Part shown: positions 1-9,765 of the stretch, piece by piece
How positions within the stretch are numbered: the first letter of the stretch is position 1
Layout of the letters: every line of letters starts with the position of its first letter
From: Pseudoalteromonas sp. T1lg75
GTDB taxonomy: Bacteria; Pseudomonadota; Gammaproteobacteria; Enterobacterales; Alteromonadaceae
Length of the DNA: 64,000 nucleotides
Assembly (NCBI RefSeq): GCF_002964705.1
Contig: NZ_PQCD01000033.1
Coordinates: forward strand, 590,565 to 654,564
Direction: 5' to 3'
Notes under the pieces: generated by a model
Database searches by the model: none
Told to the model about the DNA's origin: nothing
What the model saw: only the letters and a program-made list of their open reading frames with translations
Position numbers and translations under genes: made by a program

Positions 1-190
1 GATAGAGAAGTCCGACACCAAAAGCATAGCCGCACAACGCTGTTGTGGGTAATTAGAAAGCTGATGAGGGTGGCGGAAATTTACGTGAGAATTCAGGGCG
101 ATTTATAGCAGTTAAGCCCCGAATTTTCCAGTATATGGCATTTAAATATATATTATTTCCAATATAAATAAGGTGAATTTTGCCTATTTA

Positions 191-1897
191 TTAGATGCCG
201 TTGTAGGGGCCTATATTGAGGGTCTCGCTCACCAGTTTATCGAGTTGCGTGCTGGGTCCCTGACTTTCTAACATGGCTTTTTTTACCAGCTGCTGTTGCC
301 AGGGAGCGTACGGGTGGTTATAGCCATAGAGGTGGAACAGCACCAGCTTAAAGCTGTAACAAACCAAGGCATTGGTGCTGAGCTCATTAAAGGGCTGTTG
401 TTCACTTTGTAACAGGGCATTGAGCCACTCGCCATCGCCCAAATGCTGTTTGAGATAAGCAGCAAGATCTGCATGGTCATACTGACTGACACCAACAAGG
501 GCGGCCATGGGTCTTGGGTTTTGTTCTGTAAAGGGCAGCTTGAGTGGGTCCAGGGCGATACTGCGGGACAAAAGCTGCGGCGTTTGTTCGACAAAATAGC
601 AGAAGTAGCACAGATAAAGTGCCATTAAGCGCTCAGGATAGAGGTTTTTCATTCGCGCACTCAGGTGCTGTATCACGGCACAGGCGGTATTGATGCGCCC
701 GAGTAAAAAGCCACTGAGGGGATGGCGCAGTTGCGCAACCTGTTGGCTTAAGATCACTCGGGTAATAAAGTCGCCAATATTATACAGACCGACCATGGAT
801 AAGGCATGGCGAACATTGGCCGCCGCTTGCGTGGTGCGGTTATAGGCGCCGGCTGCTTCGAGCACATGGGTTTGCAATTGCGGCTCGTTGCTAAGCAATC
901 GCTCCATGTCGGCATAGCCTTTAGCTCTTTGCACCTGTTGCAGTAGCTCGGTGGGTAAGCGCTGTGGCGCAGCTACAGAGCTCTGTCGTTGTAGGGGCGC
1001 GCTTAGGTGCTGCAGAAACGCATCCAGCGTCGCGTAGTGCGGCTGAGTGTCCTCATACTGCCACTGCGGTTTTGGGATCAGCCGATAGCGGTGTTCATCG
1101 GCTCCCAGCTCGATGAAGATATACTCATGGTGCTGACGCTGACCCAGATAGACTAAGGTTTGCTCGCCACGCTGCCAAAGGCTGCCAAGGAGCTGGGGAG
1201 AGAGGTAGTCTACCAGGAGACGACAGTCTTGCTGCACCGCCTCGTTAGTGCTTTGCGTAAACACTGAGGCACAGGCGTTAAAGAAATGCTGGCCGGGGCG
1301 CGTGCTGGTGCTGGTATTAAGGGTGGCAAGATGCTGTGCCAGGGCCAGGGTGCGGGTAAAACCACAATATAACTGCACATGTTTATTGCTGCTCAGCACC
1401 TGCTGATAGCGTCTGTTTTTCGCCACTATCTGGACTAAGGCCGGTTGCTGCTCGGTATTGATATTGAGCATTTTCAGGCTGAGTAATCCGCCTTGTTGCC
1501 ACTGCTTTTGCTCGCGCTCACTGAATGTTTGGCCTGCTCCGCGTTTGTTGAGCAAGCCGATGGTGGCGAGATCGCAGCTCAGTGCCGCCATCATTAACAG
1601 TTCGCAGTCTTTAGCATGATACTGCCGCGCCTGGACTAAGCACGCCAGTGCCGCTATTCGTTTTACATGCAAGCGGGTGGCATAGGGAAGCGGGTCTAAT
1701 TCCGCCGATAGCAGCCAGTGGAATAGGGAGCCCTGCTGGCTATTGAGTCGACTTAAGCGCTCGCTCAGGGCGAGTAAGGCGGGGTAGAGACTAGGCCATT
1801 GACTCTTATCACGACAGGCGCGATGCAAACGGGCAATATAGGTGATCAGCTTGCCCAGCTCCTGCACCTGCTTAAGATTGTAAGTCGACTTTGTCAT
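191..1897 (-). CDS. HDOD-like domain protein, function unknown
   Basis: A 568-residue soluble protein with no signal peptide or membrane segment. Residues about 325-450 have the helical pattern of an HDOD domain (an HD-related regulatory fold): a stretch like LLSNEPQLQTHVLEAAGAYN, then a conserved-looking 'ALSMVGLYNIGDFITRVIL' segment resembling the usual 'AI..LG...+..++L' core. No HD metal ligands are visible, as expected for HDOD. The N-terminal 300 residues are Gln-, Leu- and His-rich and not recognised. The start codon lies inside the 3' end of the upstream DUF3192 gene (26-nt overlap), so the two are probably cotranscribed. Fold assignment is by pattern only; a signalling or regulatory role is inference. 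Confidence 0.55.
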   Translation of the reverse strand: MTKSTYNLKQVQELGKLITYIARLHRACRDKSQWPSLYPALLALSERLSRLNSQQGSLFHWLLSAELDPLPYATRLHVKRIAALACLVQARQYHAKDCELLMMAALSCDLATIGLLNKRGAGQTFSEREQKQWQQGGLLSLKMLNINTEQQPALVQIVAKNRRYQQVLSSNKHVQLYCGFTRTLALAQHLATLNTSTSTRPGQHFFNACASVFTQSTNEAVQQDCRLLVDYLSPQLLGSLWQRGEQTLVYLGQRQHHEYIFIELGADEHRYRLIPKPQWQYEDTQPHYATLDAFLQHLSAPLQRQSSVAAPQRLPTELLQQVQRAKGYADMERLLSNEPQLQTHVLEAAGAYNRTTQAAANVRHALSMVGLYNIGDFITRVILSQQVAQLRHPLSGFLLGRINTACAVIQHLSARMKNLYPERLMALYLCYFCYFVEQTPQLLSRSIALDPLKLPFTEQNPRPMAALVGVSQYDHADLAAYLKQHLGDGEWLNALLQSEQQPFNELSTNALVCYSFKLVLFHLYGYNHPYAPWQQQLVKKAMLESQGPSTQLDKLVSETLNIGPYNGI

Positions 1898-2264
1898 AGG
1901 CGAGTTCGGCCTGTTGCCCCCATACTAGTAGCTTTTTATTCTTAAATAACAACCCGGTGCACTCGTCCTTGGTGGTAATGCCATCGGCTTTGACGTGCTG
2001 GGTGCGATAAAACACGATCTGGTAGATATCCTCTCCACGGCGCTTCACAAAGGTGAGATCCGGGGTGCCCAAGGTGGCCAGCACTTCTTCAATATGCATT
2101 GGCGAGGTGGAATCAAGCTTAGCAATAAAACGCTTGTTATAGGCCTCACGGTCTTGCCACACCATGGCACCGGGGTCGTCCTTATACAGGCTCATCACCA
2201 AGGTGGCGATCACCGCATACACGCCGATACCGAGAATTATGTATTTTAAAACCTTGGTCCACAT
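1872..2264 (-). CDS. DUF3192 family membrane-anchored protein
   Basis: About 130 residues. An N-terminal hydrophobic segment (residues about 5-25, KVLKYIILGIGVYAVIATLV) is followed by a small globular domain with 'MHIEEVLATLGTPD', 'YQIVFYRTQHVKADGITTKDE' and 'TGLLFKNKKLLVWG', the hallmarks of DUF3192, a family of short envelope proteins of Shewanella, Vibrio and relatives. I chose the ATG at 2264 over the upstream GTG at 2291 because AAGGG lies 9 nt before it and the hydrophobic anchor then begins at once. The fold resembles small outer-membrane assembly proteins with a 'lxxLGxPd' motif, but no function is established. Its 3' end overlaps the HDOD-like gene. Confidence 0.75.
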   Translation of the reverse strand: MWTKVLKYIILGIGVYAVIATLVMSLYKDDPGAMVWQDREAYNKRFIAKLDSTSPMHIEEVLATLGTPDLTFVKRRGEDIYQIVFYRTQHVKADGITTKDECTGLLFKNKKLLVWGQQAELAYDKVDLQS

Positions 2265-2325
2265 CAGTTTGTTACCCTTGGAGCCGAACACCTGCGCCCA
2301 GTATACCTAGTTCATTTTCGCAATG

Positions 2326-3129
2326 CTAAATTTGCGATGTGTGCAGCGTAATTTGTGGCGCATCCGGGCTTAAGCGTAATTGCTTTAGGGATATTCCCAA
2401 ATCGATGTCGGTGCGCAGTGACACCAGGGCCAAGGCGCGCACGTAGTCTGGCAAATGCCGAGTTAATAGCTGCTGAACTTTGCCCTCGGGATCGGCACTG
2501 AGGGCATCGGCAACGCTGGGGTACTGGCTTAGCAGCGCCTGTGCCGACTTGGCGCCTATGCCACTGACGCCGGGAATATCATTGGTTTTATCGCCCACCA
2601 AGGCGAAATACTGCCACAGTTGGGCGGCGTCGATACCGTATTTTTTTTGCACCTCATCGGCGCTGCGCTCGGCCTTGGTAAAATAGTCAAAGACCATGAC
2701 CCCTTGCTCTATGAGCGGCAGGTAACCCTTGTCGGTGGACACTATCACCACCTTGATACCCTGTTTATTGGCCTTGGCGGCCAGGGTGGCGAGAACATCG
2801 TCTGCCTCTTCGTTGGCGGCGCGCACCACGGCGATGTGCTGGGCGTTGATGGCATTCATAAAGCGGGGCAGTTGTTTATTCAGTGCCTCGGGCATGGGTT
2901 TGCGTGAGGCCTTGTAACCACTGAAATACTCGTAGCGCCAACTGCTGTCGCCATCGAAGGCGGCCAGTGCGTATTGGGGTTGATGTTGGGCTTTGAGTTT
3001 CACTAACGCGCGCTCAACGCGAGTCAGCGTCTCCTCTATGGCTTGTTCGCTGTGTGCGCCGTATTGGCTTTCGCACACGGCATATATGCGCCGAATAAGG
3101 TTCAGCGCATCGATAAGTAATAATTGCAT
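2326..3129 (-). CDS. xni: flap endonuclease Xni (ExoIX)
   Basis: 267 residues, close to the 251 of E. coli Xni. It has the PIN-like 5'-nuclease fold: N-terminal LLLIDALNLIRRIYA with the first metal Asp, AAFDGDSSWRYEYFSGYKASR (Asp plus arch basic residues), ANEEADDVLATLA and VSTDKGYLPLIEQG (acidic cluster), then the helix-hairpin-helix GDKTNDIPGVSGIGAKSA. Like other Xni proteins it ends soon after the HhH region and lacks a polymerase domain. The family removes or processes 5' flaps in DNA repair. It sits 14 nt downstream of ppnN; the same two genes are near neighbours in E. coli, supporting the call. No strong Shine-Dalgarno precedes the ATG, so translation may be coupled to ppnN. Confidence 0.93.
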   Translation of the reverse strand: MQLLLIDALNLIRRIYAVCESQYGAHSEQAIEETLTRVERALVKLKAQHQPQYALAAFDGDSSWRYEYFSGYKASRKPMPEALNKQLPRFMNAINAQHIAVVRAANEEADDVLATLAAKANKQGIKVVIVSTDKGYLPLIEQGVMVFDYFTKAERSADEVQKKYGIDAAQLWQYFALVGDKTNDIPGVSGIGAKSAQALLSQYPSVADALSADPEGKVQQLLTRHLPDYVRALALVSLRTDIDLGISLKQLRLSPDAPQITLHTSQI

Positions 3130-3143
3130 TGTCAGGCTAGGAC

Positions 3144-4487
3144 CTAAGTCTGGATAGTGTAACAGGGTATATAGGCGCTGCCGGGCAGCTTCATACGGCC
3201 TTGGGCGACGAAGGCACTGAGCAAGGTATCCATTTTACCCATCAGCTCGGAGTCACCGCACAGCTCAAACACCCCGTGTTGCTTGATGGCGCGAATGCCA
3301 TCGTCCTTGACGTTACCAGCGACTATGCCGGAGAAAGCGCGGCGCAGATTGGCGGCGAGCTGCTGCTTGGGCTGTTCGAGGAAGAGGTTCAGCCCCGCCA
3401 TATTGTCATGATTGGGCACAAAGGGCGCCTGAAACTCTGGGTCGATACGCAGCGTCCAGTTAAAATAGTAGGCATCACCGTGCTGGCGGCGGTAGTCGCG
3501 CACATCCTGCATGCTTTGTTTCACCGTGCGGGCTACCAGTGCCGGATCGCCGATGATCACCTCAAATTTATCCAATGCTTCCGGGCCTAAGGTATCGCCG
3601 ACAAAGGTGACGATTTCATCGAAATAGGCGCGGCTTTCTTCTGGTCCGGTGAGGATCACCGGCAGTTGTTGTTTATCGTTGTCCGGGTGCAGCAAAATAC
3701 CGAGTAAATACAACAGCTCTTCGGCGGTGCCGGCGCCACCGGGGAAAATGATGATGGCATGGGCAACGCGCACAAAGGCTTCCAGGCGTTTTTCAATATC
3801 AGGCAAGATCACCAGTTCATTGACTATGGGATTCGGCGGCTCGGCGGCGATAATGCTTGGCTCGGTCAGGCCTAAGTAGCGCTGTTTGGCGATACGTTGT
3901 TTGGCATGGCCTATGGTGGCACCTTTCATCGGCCCCTTCATGGCGCCCGGGCCACAACCGGTGCAAATATTTAGGCCGCGCAGACCAAGCTGATAACCTA
4001 CTTCCTTGGTGTAATGATATTCCACTTCATTAATGGAATGACCGCCCCAGCACACCACCATGTTAGGGTCTGTGTTGACCTCGAGGGCGCCGGCATTGCG
4101 CAGCATATCAAAGACCATGTGCGTGAGGGCTCTGGGGTCCGCCTCGTGCATGGTGTGATGTCTTTGACAAATAAACAAAATATCGCGAATAACAGAAAAA
4201 ATGTGTTCGTGAATACCGCGAATAATATCACCGTCGACAAAGGCCGTTTGCGGTGGATTGGTTAACTCTATTTTAATGCCACGCTCGCGGACTACGAGAC
4301 TGATGTCAAAGTCTTTAAAGCTGTCATAAATCTCGGCGCTGGAGTCGGTGTGGCTGCCCACGTTGAGTACCGCCAGCGCACAGTTGCGAAATAACCGATA
4401 GCGATCGGTGGTTGATTGTTCTAGTAAATCCACTTCCAATTGCGAAAGTAAGTTGAGTACCCCGGTAGGGTTGAGCTGTATTTTCAT
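3144..4487 (-). CDS. ppnN: pyrimidine/purine nucleotide 5'-monophosphate nucleosidase PpnN (YgdH)
   Basis: 447 residues, nearly the length of E. coli PpnN (454). The central LOG (lysine decarboxylase-like) Rossmann domain shows '[17 protein letters not shown]' (the PGGxGTxxE substrate and catalytic motif) and '[16 protein letters not shown]'. Flanking N- and C-terminal domains match the PpnN architecture that binds (p)ppGpp in E. coli. The enzyme hydrolyses nucleoside monophosphates to base plus ribose-5-phosphate and helps tune the nucleotide pool during the stringent response. AAAGGAG sits 7 nt before the ATG. It is the first gene of a short xni-containing operon, separated by 25 nt from the upstream diguanylate cyclase gene. 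Confidence 0.95.
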   Translation of the reverse strand: MKIQLNPTGVLNLLSQLEVDLLEQSTTDRYRLFRNCALAVLNVGSHTDSSAEIYDSFKDFDISLVVRERGIKIELTNPPQTAFVDGDIIRGIHEHIFSVIRDILFICQRHHTMHEADPRALTHMVFDMLRNAGALEVNTDPNMVVCWGGHSINEVEYHYTKEVGYQLGLRGLNICTGCGPGAMKGPMKGATIGHAKQRIAKQRYLGLTEPSIIAAEPPNPIVNELVILPDIEKRLEAFVRVAHAIIIFPGGAGTAEELLYLLGILLHPDNDKQQLPVILTGPEESRAYFDEIVTFVGDTLGPEALDKFEVIIGDPALVARTVKQSMQDVRDYRRQHGDAYYFNWTLRIDPEFQAPFVPNHDNMAGLNLFLEQPKQQLAANLRRAFSGIVAGNVKDDGIRAIKQHGVFELCGDSELMGKMDTLLSAFVAQGRMKLPGSAYIPCYTIQT

Positions 4488-4512
4488 AGCCTACTCCTTT
4501 ACTGAAACTTGG

Positions 4513-6048
4513 CTATTGCTGGACCACTAAACGATCGCGGCCGGCATGTTTGGCCTCGTACAACGCCTGATCGGCGCGGTCGAAGGCACTAAGAGCGGTG
4601 TCATTGGCTTTAACCTGAGTGGCACCGATAGAGACGGTGATCTGCACCTGCTTATCTTTGAACTTAAAGGGAATGCTTTTCACACTGGCGCGCAATTTTT
4701 CTAATGGCCGCACCACATTATCCAAGTCGACGTTGGGCATCACCAACACAAATTCTTCGCCGCCGTAACGGGCAATAAAGTCGCTGCTGCGAATGGCTTT
4801 CTTCATCGCCGAAGCCAGTACCAGCAGGGTTTTATCGCCGGCACTATGGCCATAGGTATCGTTAATGGACTTAAAGTGGTCGACATCTATGACAACTAAA
4901 CACAGGGGCGTACCATTGCGGTGGCAGTGTTTGAGTTCCAAATCGAAACGCTCATCAAAGGCAATGCGGTTAGGGAGCTTGGTGAGCCCATCCTGCATAT
5001 TCATCAGGCGCTGACGCTCTAACGAGGCTTCATAGTGCTGCACCTGTTGTTCCAGGTCCTGTACCCGCGATTGCATGGATTGCAAGCCCTGATGCAGTGC
5101 GTCACGATGCTCGGCTTCAAGTTGCTCTTTATTGACCAATTGCGCGGTCAAACTGGCCAGGCGCAACTCCACCGTGCTTTTGAGCTCGGCAATATCGGTA
5201 GCGAATTCGGTATGTTGGCTTAATTGATTGATGTTCTCATCAATCTGCTGATACACGGCGGATATCTTGCTATCGAGCTGACGGGATTTATCCACCGTGT
5301 TGGTGAGCAATTGTTGCAGTTCGCTCAGGCTTTCATTCAGGGTCGCCAGGAAGTGCTGTGCGGATCTGCGCTCGCGACTGAGGCTGGTCACGATAATACG
5401 GGTGAGCTCAATGCTGGCGCTGAGCAGCTGCTCGAATTCGGTGGCGGCATTGATGTTGTGCTTGAGCGTGCGCATTTGCTCGATAAACTCGCCTTGCACG
5501 CTGACCTCGGTGCTCAATTGTGTCAGCTCATTGGCAAAGTGGGCTATTTCCCCGGCATGATCACGGCCTTCGGTGGTGTTGCTGGCATTGAGTACCTGAT
5601 CGTAAATATTGACCAGGCGTGAGAAAAGAGGAATAAAATCCAGCGGCGTGTGCACATCTTGTAAATGGGTATTGAGCAATTCTCTTAAGGTGCGGCGTGA
5701 GTCGTCGGGTAAGCCCTTGCGCTGTTGCAGTTTGCTTCCGGCTTGCTCGACACAGCTTTGCAACTGGCGTAGTTGAGCCTCAAGGTTGGCCTCGTGGCGT
5801 GTAAGCAAAGTACTCAGCTCGGCGATGATGGGGCCAAGCTCCTGAAAGTGGGCGCCTTGCTGTAATTGTTTGCGAAACGTGGCTAAACGGTTATCCAGCT
5901 CAAGATCAATTCCTTTGCAGGCTAACGATAATTTGGCGATAAACTGCGCCAGGATGCTGACCTGCTCCTGTCGCGTTACTTCAATGGTCTGTCGTTGCGA
6001 AATGGCTGAATGCAACTTTTTTCTCAAAGCCTCAAGCTGTTCCGACAC
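4513..6048 (-). CDS. diguanylate cyclase with N-terminal coiled-coil sensor region
   Basis: 511 residues, no membrane segments. Residues about 1-340 are predicted almost entirely helical, rich in Gln, Leu and Glu with heptad character; this resembles the coiled-coil N-terminal region (DGCcoil type) of some cytoplasmic diguanylate cyclases. The C-terminal 170 residues form a complete GGDEF domain: DGLTKLPNR, VVIDVDHFKSINDTYGHSAGD, ARYGGEEFVLVMP (active-site GGEEF) and DQALYEAKHAGRD. RSSD lies exactly five residues before GGEEF and fits the allosteric I-site, so product inhibition is expected. It makes c-di-GMP from two GTP. The start is GTG with AAGGA 9 nt upstream. Input signal unknown. Confidence 0.92.
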   Translation of the reverse strand: MSEQLEALRKKLHSAISQRQTIEVTRQEQVSILAQFIAKLSLACKGIDLELDNRLATFRKQLQQGAHFQELGPIIAELSTLLTRHEANLEAQLRQLQSCVEQAGSKLQQRKGLPDDSRRTLRELLNTHLQDVHTPLDFIPLFSRLVNIYDQVLNASNTTEGRDHAGEIAHFANELTQLSTEVSVQGEFIEQMRTLKHNINAATEFEQLLSASIELTRIIVTSLSRERRSAQHFLATLNESLSELQQLLTNTVDKSRQLDSKISAVYQQIDENINQLSQHTEFATDIAELKSTVELRLASLTAQLVNKEQLEAEHRDALHQGLQSMQSRVQDLEQQVQHYEASLERQRLMNMQDGLTKLPNRIAFDERFDLELKHCHRNGTPLCLVVIDVDHFKSINDTYGHSAGDKTLLVLASAMKKAIRSSDFIARYGGEEFVLVMPNVDLDNVVRPLEKLRASVKSIPFKFKDKQVQITVSIGATQVKANDTALSAFDRADQALYEAKHAGRDRLVVQQ

Positions 6049-6106
6049 GCCCTGCTATCCTTTTTCGTTGTTATATTGTCCAGTGTACAACATTATTATT
6101 GCAAAT

Positions 6107-6128
6107 ACTGATTAAGAATCAGTTTTTT
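6107..6128 (+). terminator. terminator-like hairpin in a divergent intergenic region
   Basis: A 7-bp inverted repeat (actgatt, loop aag, aatcagt) is followed by six T on the plus strand. It lies between two divergently transcribed genes, where no plus-strand gene ends. It could stop a short untranslated RNA or be part of a promoter region for the minus-strand cyclase gene; no transcript can be assigned from sequence alone. The stem is AT-rich, so strength would be modest. Confidence 0.35.
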
Positions 6129-6309
6129 GTCGAAAATTTGTGGACTTATCGCCTCGCTTCATCCCCTTGTCGTAGCTGTTTACAGGCAAACCAGGCAAGA
6201 GGCCTTTGCCAAGGGAGTAAACCTTCTTGGTAGTTAAACGCAAAGGTTTGAGGTGATAGCCGCTGCTTTGCTAAGCTGCGGCGCAAAGTAACAAGACAAC
6301 GGGTGTGCA

Positions 6310-8082
6310 GTGAAAAAAATCCTAGTTGCGGCAGCCTTGCTGCTGCTCACTTCAGTGGCAAACGCCACCACAAATTATCAACTTTCCATCGACCAGGGGG
6401 CTCATCACTTAGGTGATGTCAGTGTCAGCTTTGCCAAAACCGGGCAAAGCTACATCGATGCCAAGTTCCCGGCCTGGCGCACCGGGCGTTATGACATCCT
6501 CAACCTGGCCAACGGAGTGCGTTATTTCAAGGCCATCGATGCTCAGGGTAATGCACTGAAATGGCAGAAAATAGACAAAAGTACCTGGCGTATTTTCTTG
6601 GACCAGCCCAGTGCTGTGACCTTGAACTACCAGGTCTATGCCAATGAATTGGCTTTACGTGCCCGCCATATCGATGACACCCATGCCTTTATCGATGCTT
6701 CCGGCTTTTTTATGTACAGCGAAGCGACACGCAATGATCCCGTGACTGTACAGTTGACAGTACCTAAGGGCTGGCGCTCGGTGTCGGGAATGAACAAGGG
6801 CAAGAACCAACATCAGTTTGTTGCTCCAAATTACGACGTCTTAGTGGACTCACCCATAGAAACGGGTATCAACGAGCTGCACTCCTTCTCGGTCGATAAC
6901 CGCGATTATGAGCTGGTTATCTGGGGAGAAGGCAATTATGACAGCGACAAGATGGTGGCCGACCTTAAAACCCTGGTCCAAACCGGTCATGTGGTCTGGG
7001 ATGACTACCCCTATGAGCGTTATGTGTTTATGGTGCATGCCACCTCGGGGGCGCGTGGTGCCACCGAGCATCTTAACTCCACCATTATTCAGCGCCACCG
7101 TGATAAGTTTGCTAAGCGCGAAGACTATTTGGGCTTTATTGCCACCGCCGCGCATGAGTTTATTCACACCTGGAACGTTAAAGCCTATCGCCCCGAAGGC
7201 ATGGTGCCCTATGACTATGTCGCGCCCAACTACACGCGTTTACTGTGGCTAGCAGAAGGCTCCACCAGTTATTTGGAAGATCATCTGTTGCTGCGCTCGG
7301 GTTTAATGACCAAGAAGGAATTCTTTAAAGACCTGGGTAAACGTATTAACACCCACCTTAAGACGCCGGGTCGCGAGGTGCAAAGCGCCGCCCATACCAG
7401 CTTTGACAAATGGATCAATCAAGGCGGCGATCATGGTCGCAACTATAGTACCAATATTTACTCGGAGGGCTCTTTGCTTTCCATGGCCTTGGATCTGAAA
7501 CTCCTGAGTGATTCTGCTGGCCAAGTGAGTTACCGCGATGTGCACCGCCAGCTCTATAACAAGCATAAATTACCCAACGGCTTTAGCGAGCAGGATGTGA
7601 TTGCCATTCTCAACGAGCTGAGCGGTCAGGATTACACCGCCTGGTGGGCCGACAATGTTGAAGCGCCCATGAATTTGGACTTTGATGCCCTATTAAATAA
7701 GGTCGGCCTTGAGCGCGTGTACCCCAAAGATGCCAAGCAGATTGCGTCTTTGGATGTCAATACCAGCACCGACAAGGGCCTGCTTAAGCTGGATCATGTG
7801 CGCCGTGGCGGCGCAAGTTGGCAAGCAGGGCTGACCGCTGGCGATTTGATCGTTGCCATTAATGGTCGTCGCATCAGTACCGACTTAGCCACGACATTGG
7901 CTGGCTATAAGCCGGGCGATAAGGTGTCGGTGAGCTTTTTCCGTCGCGACCGTTTGCAACAGGTGGACCTTGTTCTTGGCCTGCGCTACGACAAGGATGC
8001 AACAGTGCAGCCGGTGAAGGCGCCAACTCAGGAGCAACAGGCATTATTCAAAGCCTGGATGGGTGTAGAACTAAGCGATTAA
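6310..8082 (+). CDS. secreted M61 family aminopeptidase with C-terminal PDZ domain
   Basis: 590 residues. An N-terminal signal peptide (KKILVAAALLLLTSVANA) predicts export. The M61 glycyl-aminopeptidase fold is marked by the zinc motif in TAAHEFIHTWNVKAYRPEGM (HExxH at about residues 280-284) and a downstream glutamate in LLWLAEGSTSYLEDHLL that supplies the third ligand. The last 110 residues are a PDZ domain (LDHVRRGGASWQAGLTAGD, then VAINGRRIST), the usual arrangement in this family. Translation starts at GTG (gtgaaaaaaatc). The family removes N-terminal Gly or Ala from peptides; the protein probably works in the periplasm or outside the cell. Its 3' end faces the GT25 gene with 22 nt between. 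Confidence 0.93.
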   Translation: MKKILVAAALLLLTSVANATTNYQLSIDQGAHHLGDVSVSFAKTGQSYIDAKFPAWRTGRYDILNLANGVRYFKAIDAQGNALKWQKIDKSTWRIFLDQPSAVTLNYQVYANELALRARHIDDTHAFIDASGFFMYSEATRNDPVTVQLTVPKGWRSVSGMNKGKNQHQFVAPNYDVLVDSPIETGINELHSFSVDNRDYELVIWGEGNYDSDKMVADLKTLVQTGHVVWDDYPYERYVFMVHATSGARGATEHLNSTIIQRHRDKFAKREDYLGFIATAAHEFIHTWNVKAYRPEGMVPYDYVAPNYTRLLWLAEGSTSYLEDHLLLRSGLMTKKEFFKDLGKRINTHLKTPGREVQSAAHTSFDKWINQGGDHGRNYSTNIYSEGSLLSMALDLKLLSDSAGQVSYRDVHRQLYNKHKLPNGFSEQDVIAILNELSGQDYTAWWADNVEAPMNLDFDALLNKVGLERVYPKDAKQIASLDVNTSTDKGLLKLDHVRRGGASWQAGLTAGDLIVAINGRRISTDLATTLAGYKPGDKVSVSFFRRDRLQQVDLVLGLRYDKDATVQPVKAPTQEQQALFKAWMGVELSD

Positions 8083-8104
8083 AACCTTTGTCCTGCAACC
8101 AGGC

Positions 8105-8890
8105 TCAGGCGTTGGTTGCGGGGATTGGGTAAGTTCTACGGCCCTGCTTTCTCAGCAGGGTAACCAGATGGCGCCGCGCCCTGTAAGCTGGCGTCCAATT
8201 GTGCAAGGCCAGCCACTGTTTTTGCAGCGGATAGGCCTTGGGCTTATTTCGTCCCTTACTGGCTATATCGCTGTCAAAATAGTTGTCCTGGGCTATGGGG
8301 TAGGGATGCAGGGCACCCACATGGACCCCGGTTTCCCAGGTATGCTGAATGTCCGTATCCACCGGACGATAAATCTTATTTGCATGGGCCAACATCTGCT
8401 TTGCGCCGAAGCGACTGATCACATAGGCACAACAGCCGCTTAACGGCTTATCATGGATCACCAAATGATGATTCGCATCCAGCTCACGGCTGAACTTATT
8501 GGCACGTTCGCGGCCCTGATAGTTGCAAAGCTTGATAATGTCTACGGGTAATGGCTGATTTAATACCGACGCCAGACTGGACTTGAGGTTCCCCACCAGC
8601 GAGAAATCATCCTCAAGCACCAAGGCATACTCATTTTGGCTATCAAGCAGAGTTTGCCAACACTTCTTGTGACTCAGATAACAGCCGATTTCGCCATCAC
8701 TCAAAGGGCGGTAAAACTTAGTCCGATTGGCTTTAGTATCAAGTATTGCGTTTTTTTGTGCTGCAGATAATTGCCGTCCGTTCACCGCGTCAATGCGTTC
8801 AAAAGCTAATCCTTGGCCTGTTAGTTGTTGCGCCGCTCGTTGTAACCTGTTGTCGCTGCCTTTGAGGTTAATCACATAGATGGGGATCAT
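8105..8890 (-). CDS. glycosyltransferase family 25 protein (LPS/glycan type)
   Basis: About 261 residues with the GT25 signature: IPIYVINLKGSDNRLQRA at the N terminus, FERIDAVNGR, DGEIGCYLSHKKCWQ, and the DxD-like ALVLEDDFSL (nucleotide-sugar/metal site), then SGCCAYVISRFGAKQML and PVDTDIQ. The family transfers galactose or related sugars onto lipooligosaccharide or glycoproteins. I placed the start at ATG 8890 (GGAGAG 8 nt upstream) rather than 8941 because the domain begins at its second residue. It stands alone, with no neighbouring LPS genes, so its acceptor cannot be guessed. The tail is basic (RARRHLVTLLRKQGRR), possibly for membrane association. Confidence 0.88.
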   Translation of the reverse strand: MIPIYVINLKGSDNRLQRAAQQLTGQGLAFERIDAVNGRQLSAAQKNAILDTKANRTKFYRPLSDGEIGCYLSHKKCWQTLLDSQNEYALVLEDDFSLVGNLKSSLASVLNQPLPVDIIKLCNYQGRERANKFSRELDANHHLVIHDKPLSGCCAYVISRFGAKQMLAHANKIYRPVDTDIQHTWETGVHVGALHPYPIAQDNYFDSDIASKGRNKPKAYPLQKQWLALHNWTPAYRARRHLVTLLRKQGRRTYPIPATNA

Positions 8891-9140
8891 TACGCTCTCC
8901 GCTGATTGATTTGATGCCAGTATGAGATGGGAATAAGACACTGGGATGTAATTGGGATGACAGGTGGATTACCGGCCGGATTACCGAGCAGATTAGGTTT
9001 GCTTAGCTGCGTGGGGAGATATTATGAGCCTGCTAAGGATATAAATAGAAAATTTGTGATCTGGATAAAAAGTAGCCACGTATTGACCCCTGTAGTGAAT
9101 GTGAATCTCCCTTTACCACCTAAGTTTAAGGACACAGACC

Positions 9141-9701
9141 ATGACTATTTTAAGCCGTACCTTTAATACAGCACTCGTTGCTACTGCGCTTTGCGCTGCC
9201 TTGTCGGCGCCGGCTAAGGCTGAGAGCCCCAAATGGGCCAACAAATCTCAAGCGAGCATCGTTGAATTTGCCCTGGGTGCTTCGGGCGAGCCATTTGACT
9301 TTGACGATAATGGCAATGACTTCGATATTTTGGTCGCGGCGCTTATAGATACCAGCGCCATCAGTTTATTTGATGGCAGTGACTTCACGGTATTTGCTCC
9401 GAACGACCAAGCGTTTTATAACCTGACCAACACGGACAACGACGCCGATGCGTATAACGCGGTGGTCGGGCTATTAGGCGTTGAGGGGGTTGGTGGAGTG
9501 CTGGCTTATCATGTAACCGATGGGGTGCGTAATTCTCGCTCTGTGGTGCGAGCGAAACAGTTAACCATGCTTGACGGCAACACCATCATGTTTGACAGTG
9601 GCTTGATCATTGCCAATGGCTCTGAAGCGGCCTTATTGAATATAGATAACCGCGTGGCGGACGGCATGGTGCATATTATTGATACCGTACTCATTCCTTA
9701 G
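9141..9701 (+). CDS. secreted fasciclin (FAS1) domain protein
   Basis: 186 residues: a cleavable signal peptide ending near APAKA, then one FAS1 domain with its two conserved blocks, 'FTVFAPNDQAFYNL' and 'VLAYHVTDGV', and the terminal 'VADGMVHIIDTVLIP'. FAS1 domains mediate adhesion or extracellular interactions; in bacteria the single-domain secreted form is common but of unclear role. AAGGA lies 10 nt before the ATG. An imperfect hairpin with a T7 run follows the stop codon. It is monocistronic by context. Confidence 0.92.
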   Translation: MTILSRTFNTALVATALCAALSAPAKAESPKWANKSQASIVEFALGASGEPFDFDDNGNDFDILVAALIDTSAISLFDGSDFTVFAPNDQAFYNLTNTDNDADAYNAVVGLLGVEGVGGVLAYHVTDGVRNSRSVVRAKQLTMLDGNTIMFDSGLIIANGSEAALLNIDNRVADGMVHIIDTVLIP

Positions 9702-9727
9702 TGGTGTTAACCACTGACCTCAGGCAA

Positions 9728-9757
9728 AGCGCTCCCTTTTCAGGGGGCACTTTTTTT
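9728..9757 (+). terminator. rho-independent terminator after the fasciclin gene
   Basis: agcgctccc and gggggcact form an imperfect stem (one mismatch, one G-T pair) around a ttttca loop, followed by a run of seven T. It is 27 nt past the stop codon. Confidence 0.6.
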
Positions 9758-9765
9758 AGTGCTGT

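Noticed and set aside
1..190. Possible start of a minus-strand gene at about 27 and a cacaac/gttgtg hairpin at 33-47
   Set aside because: Only nine codons lie inside the window and no ribosome site precedes the ATG; the remaining bases are AT-rich spacer with nothing assignable.
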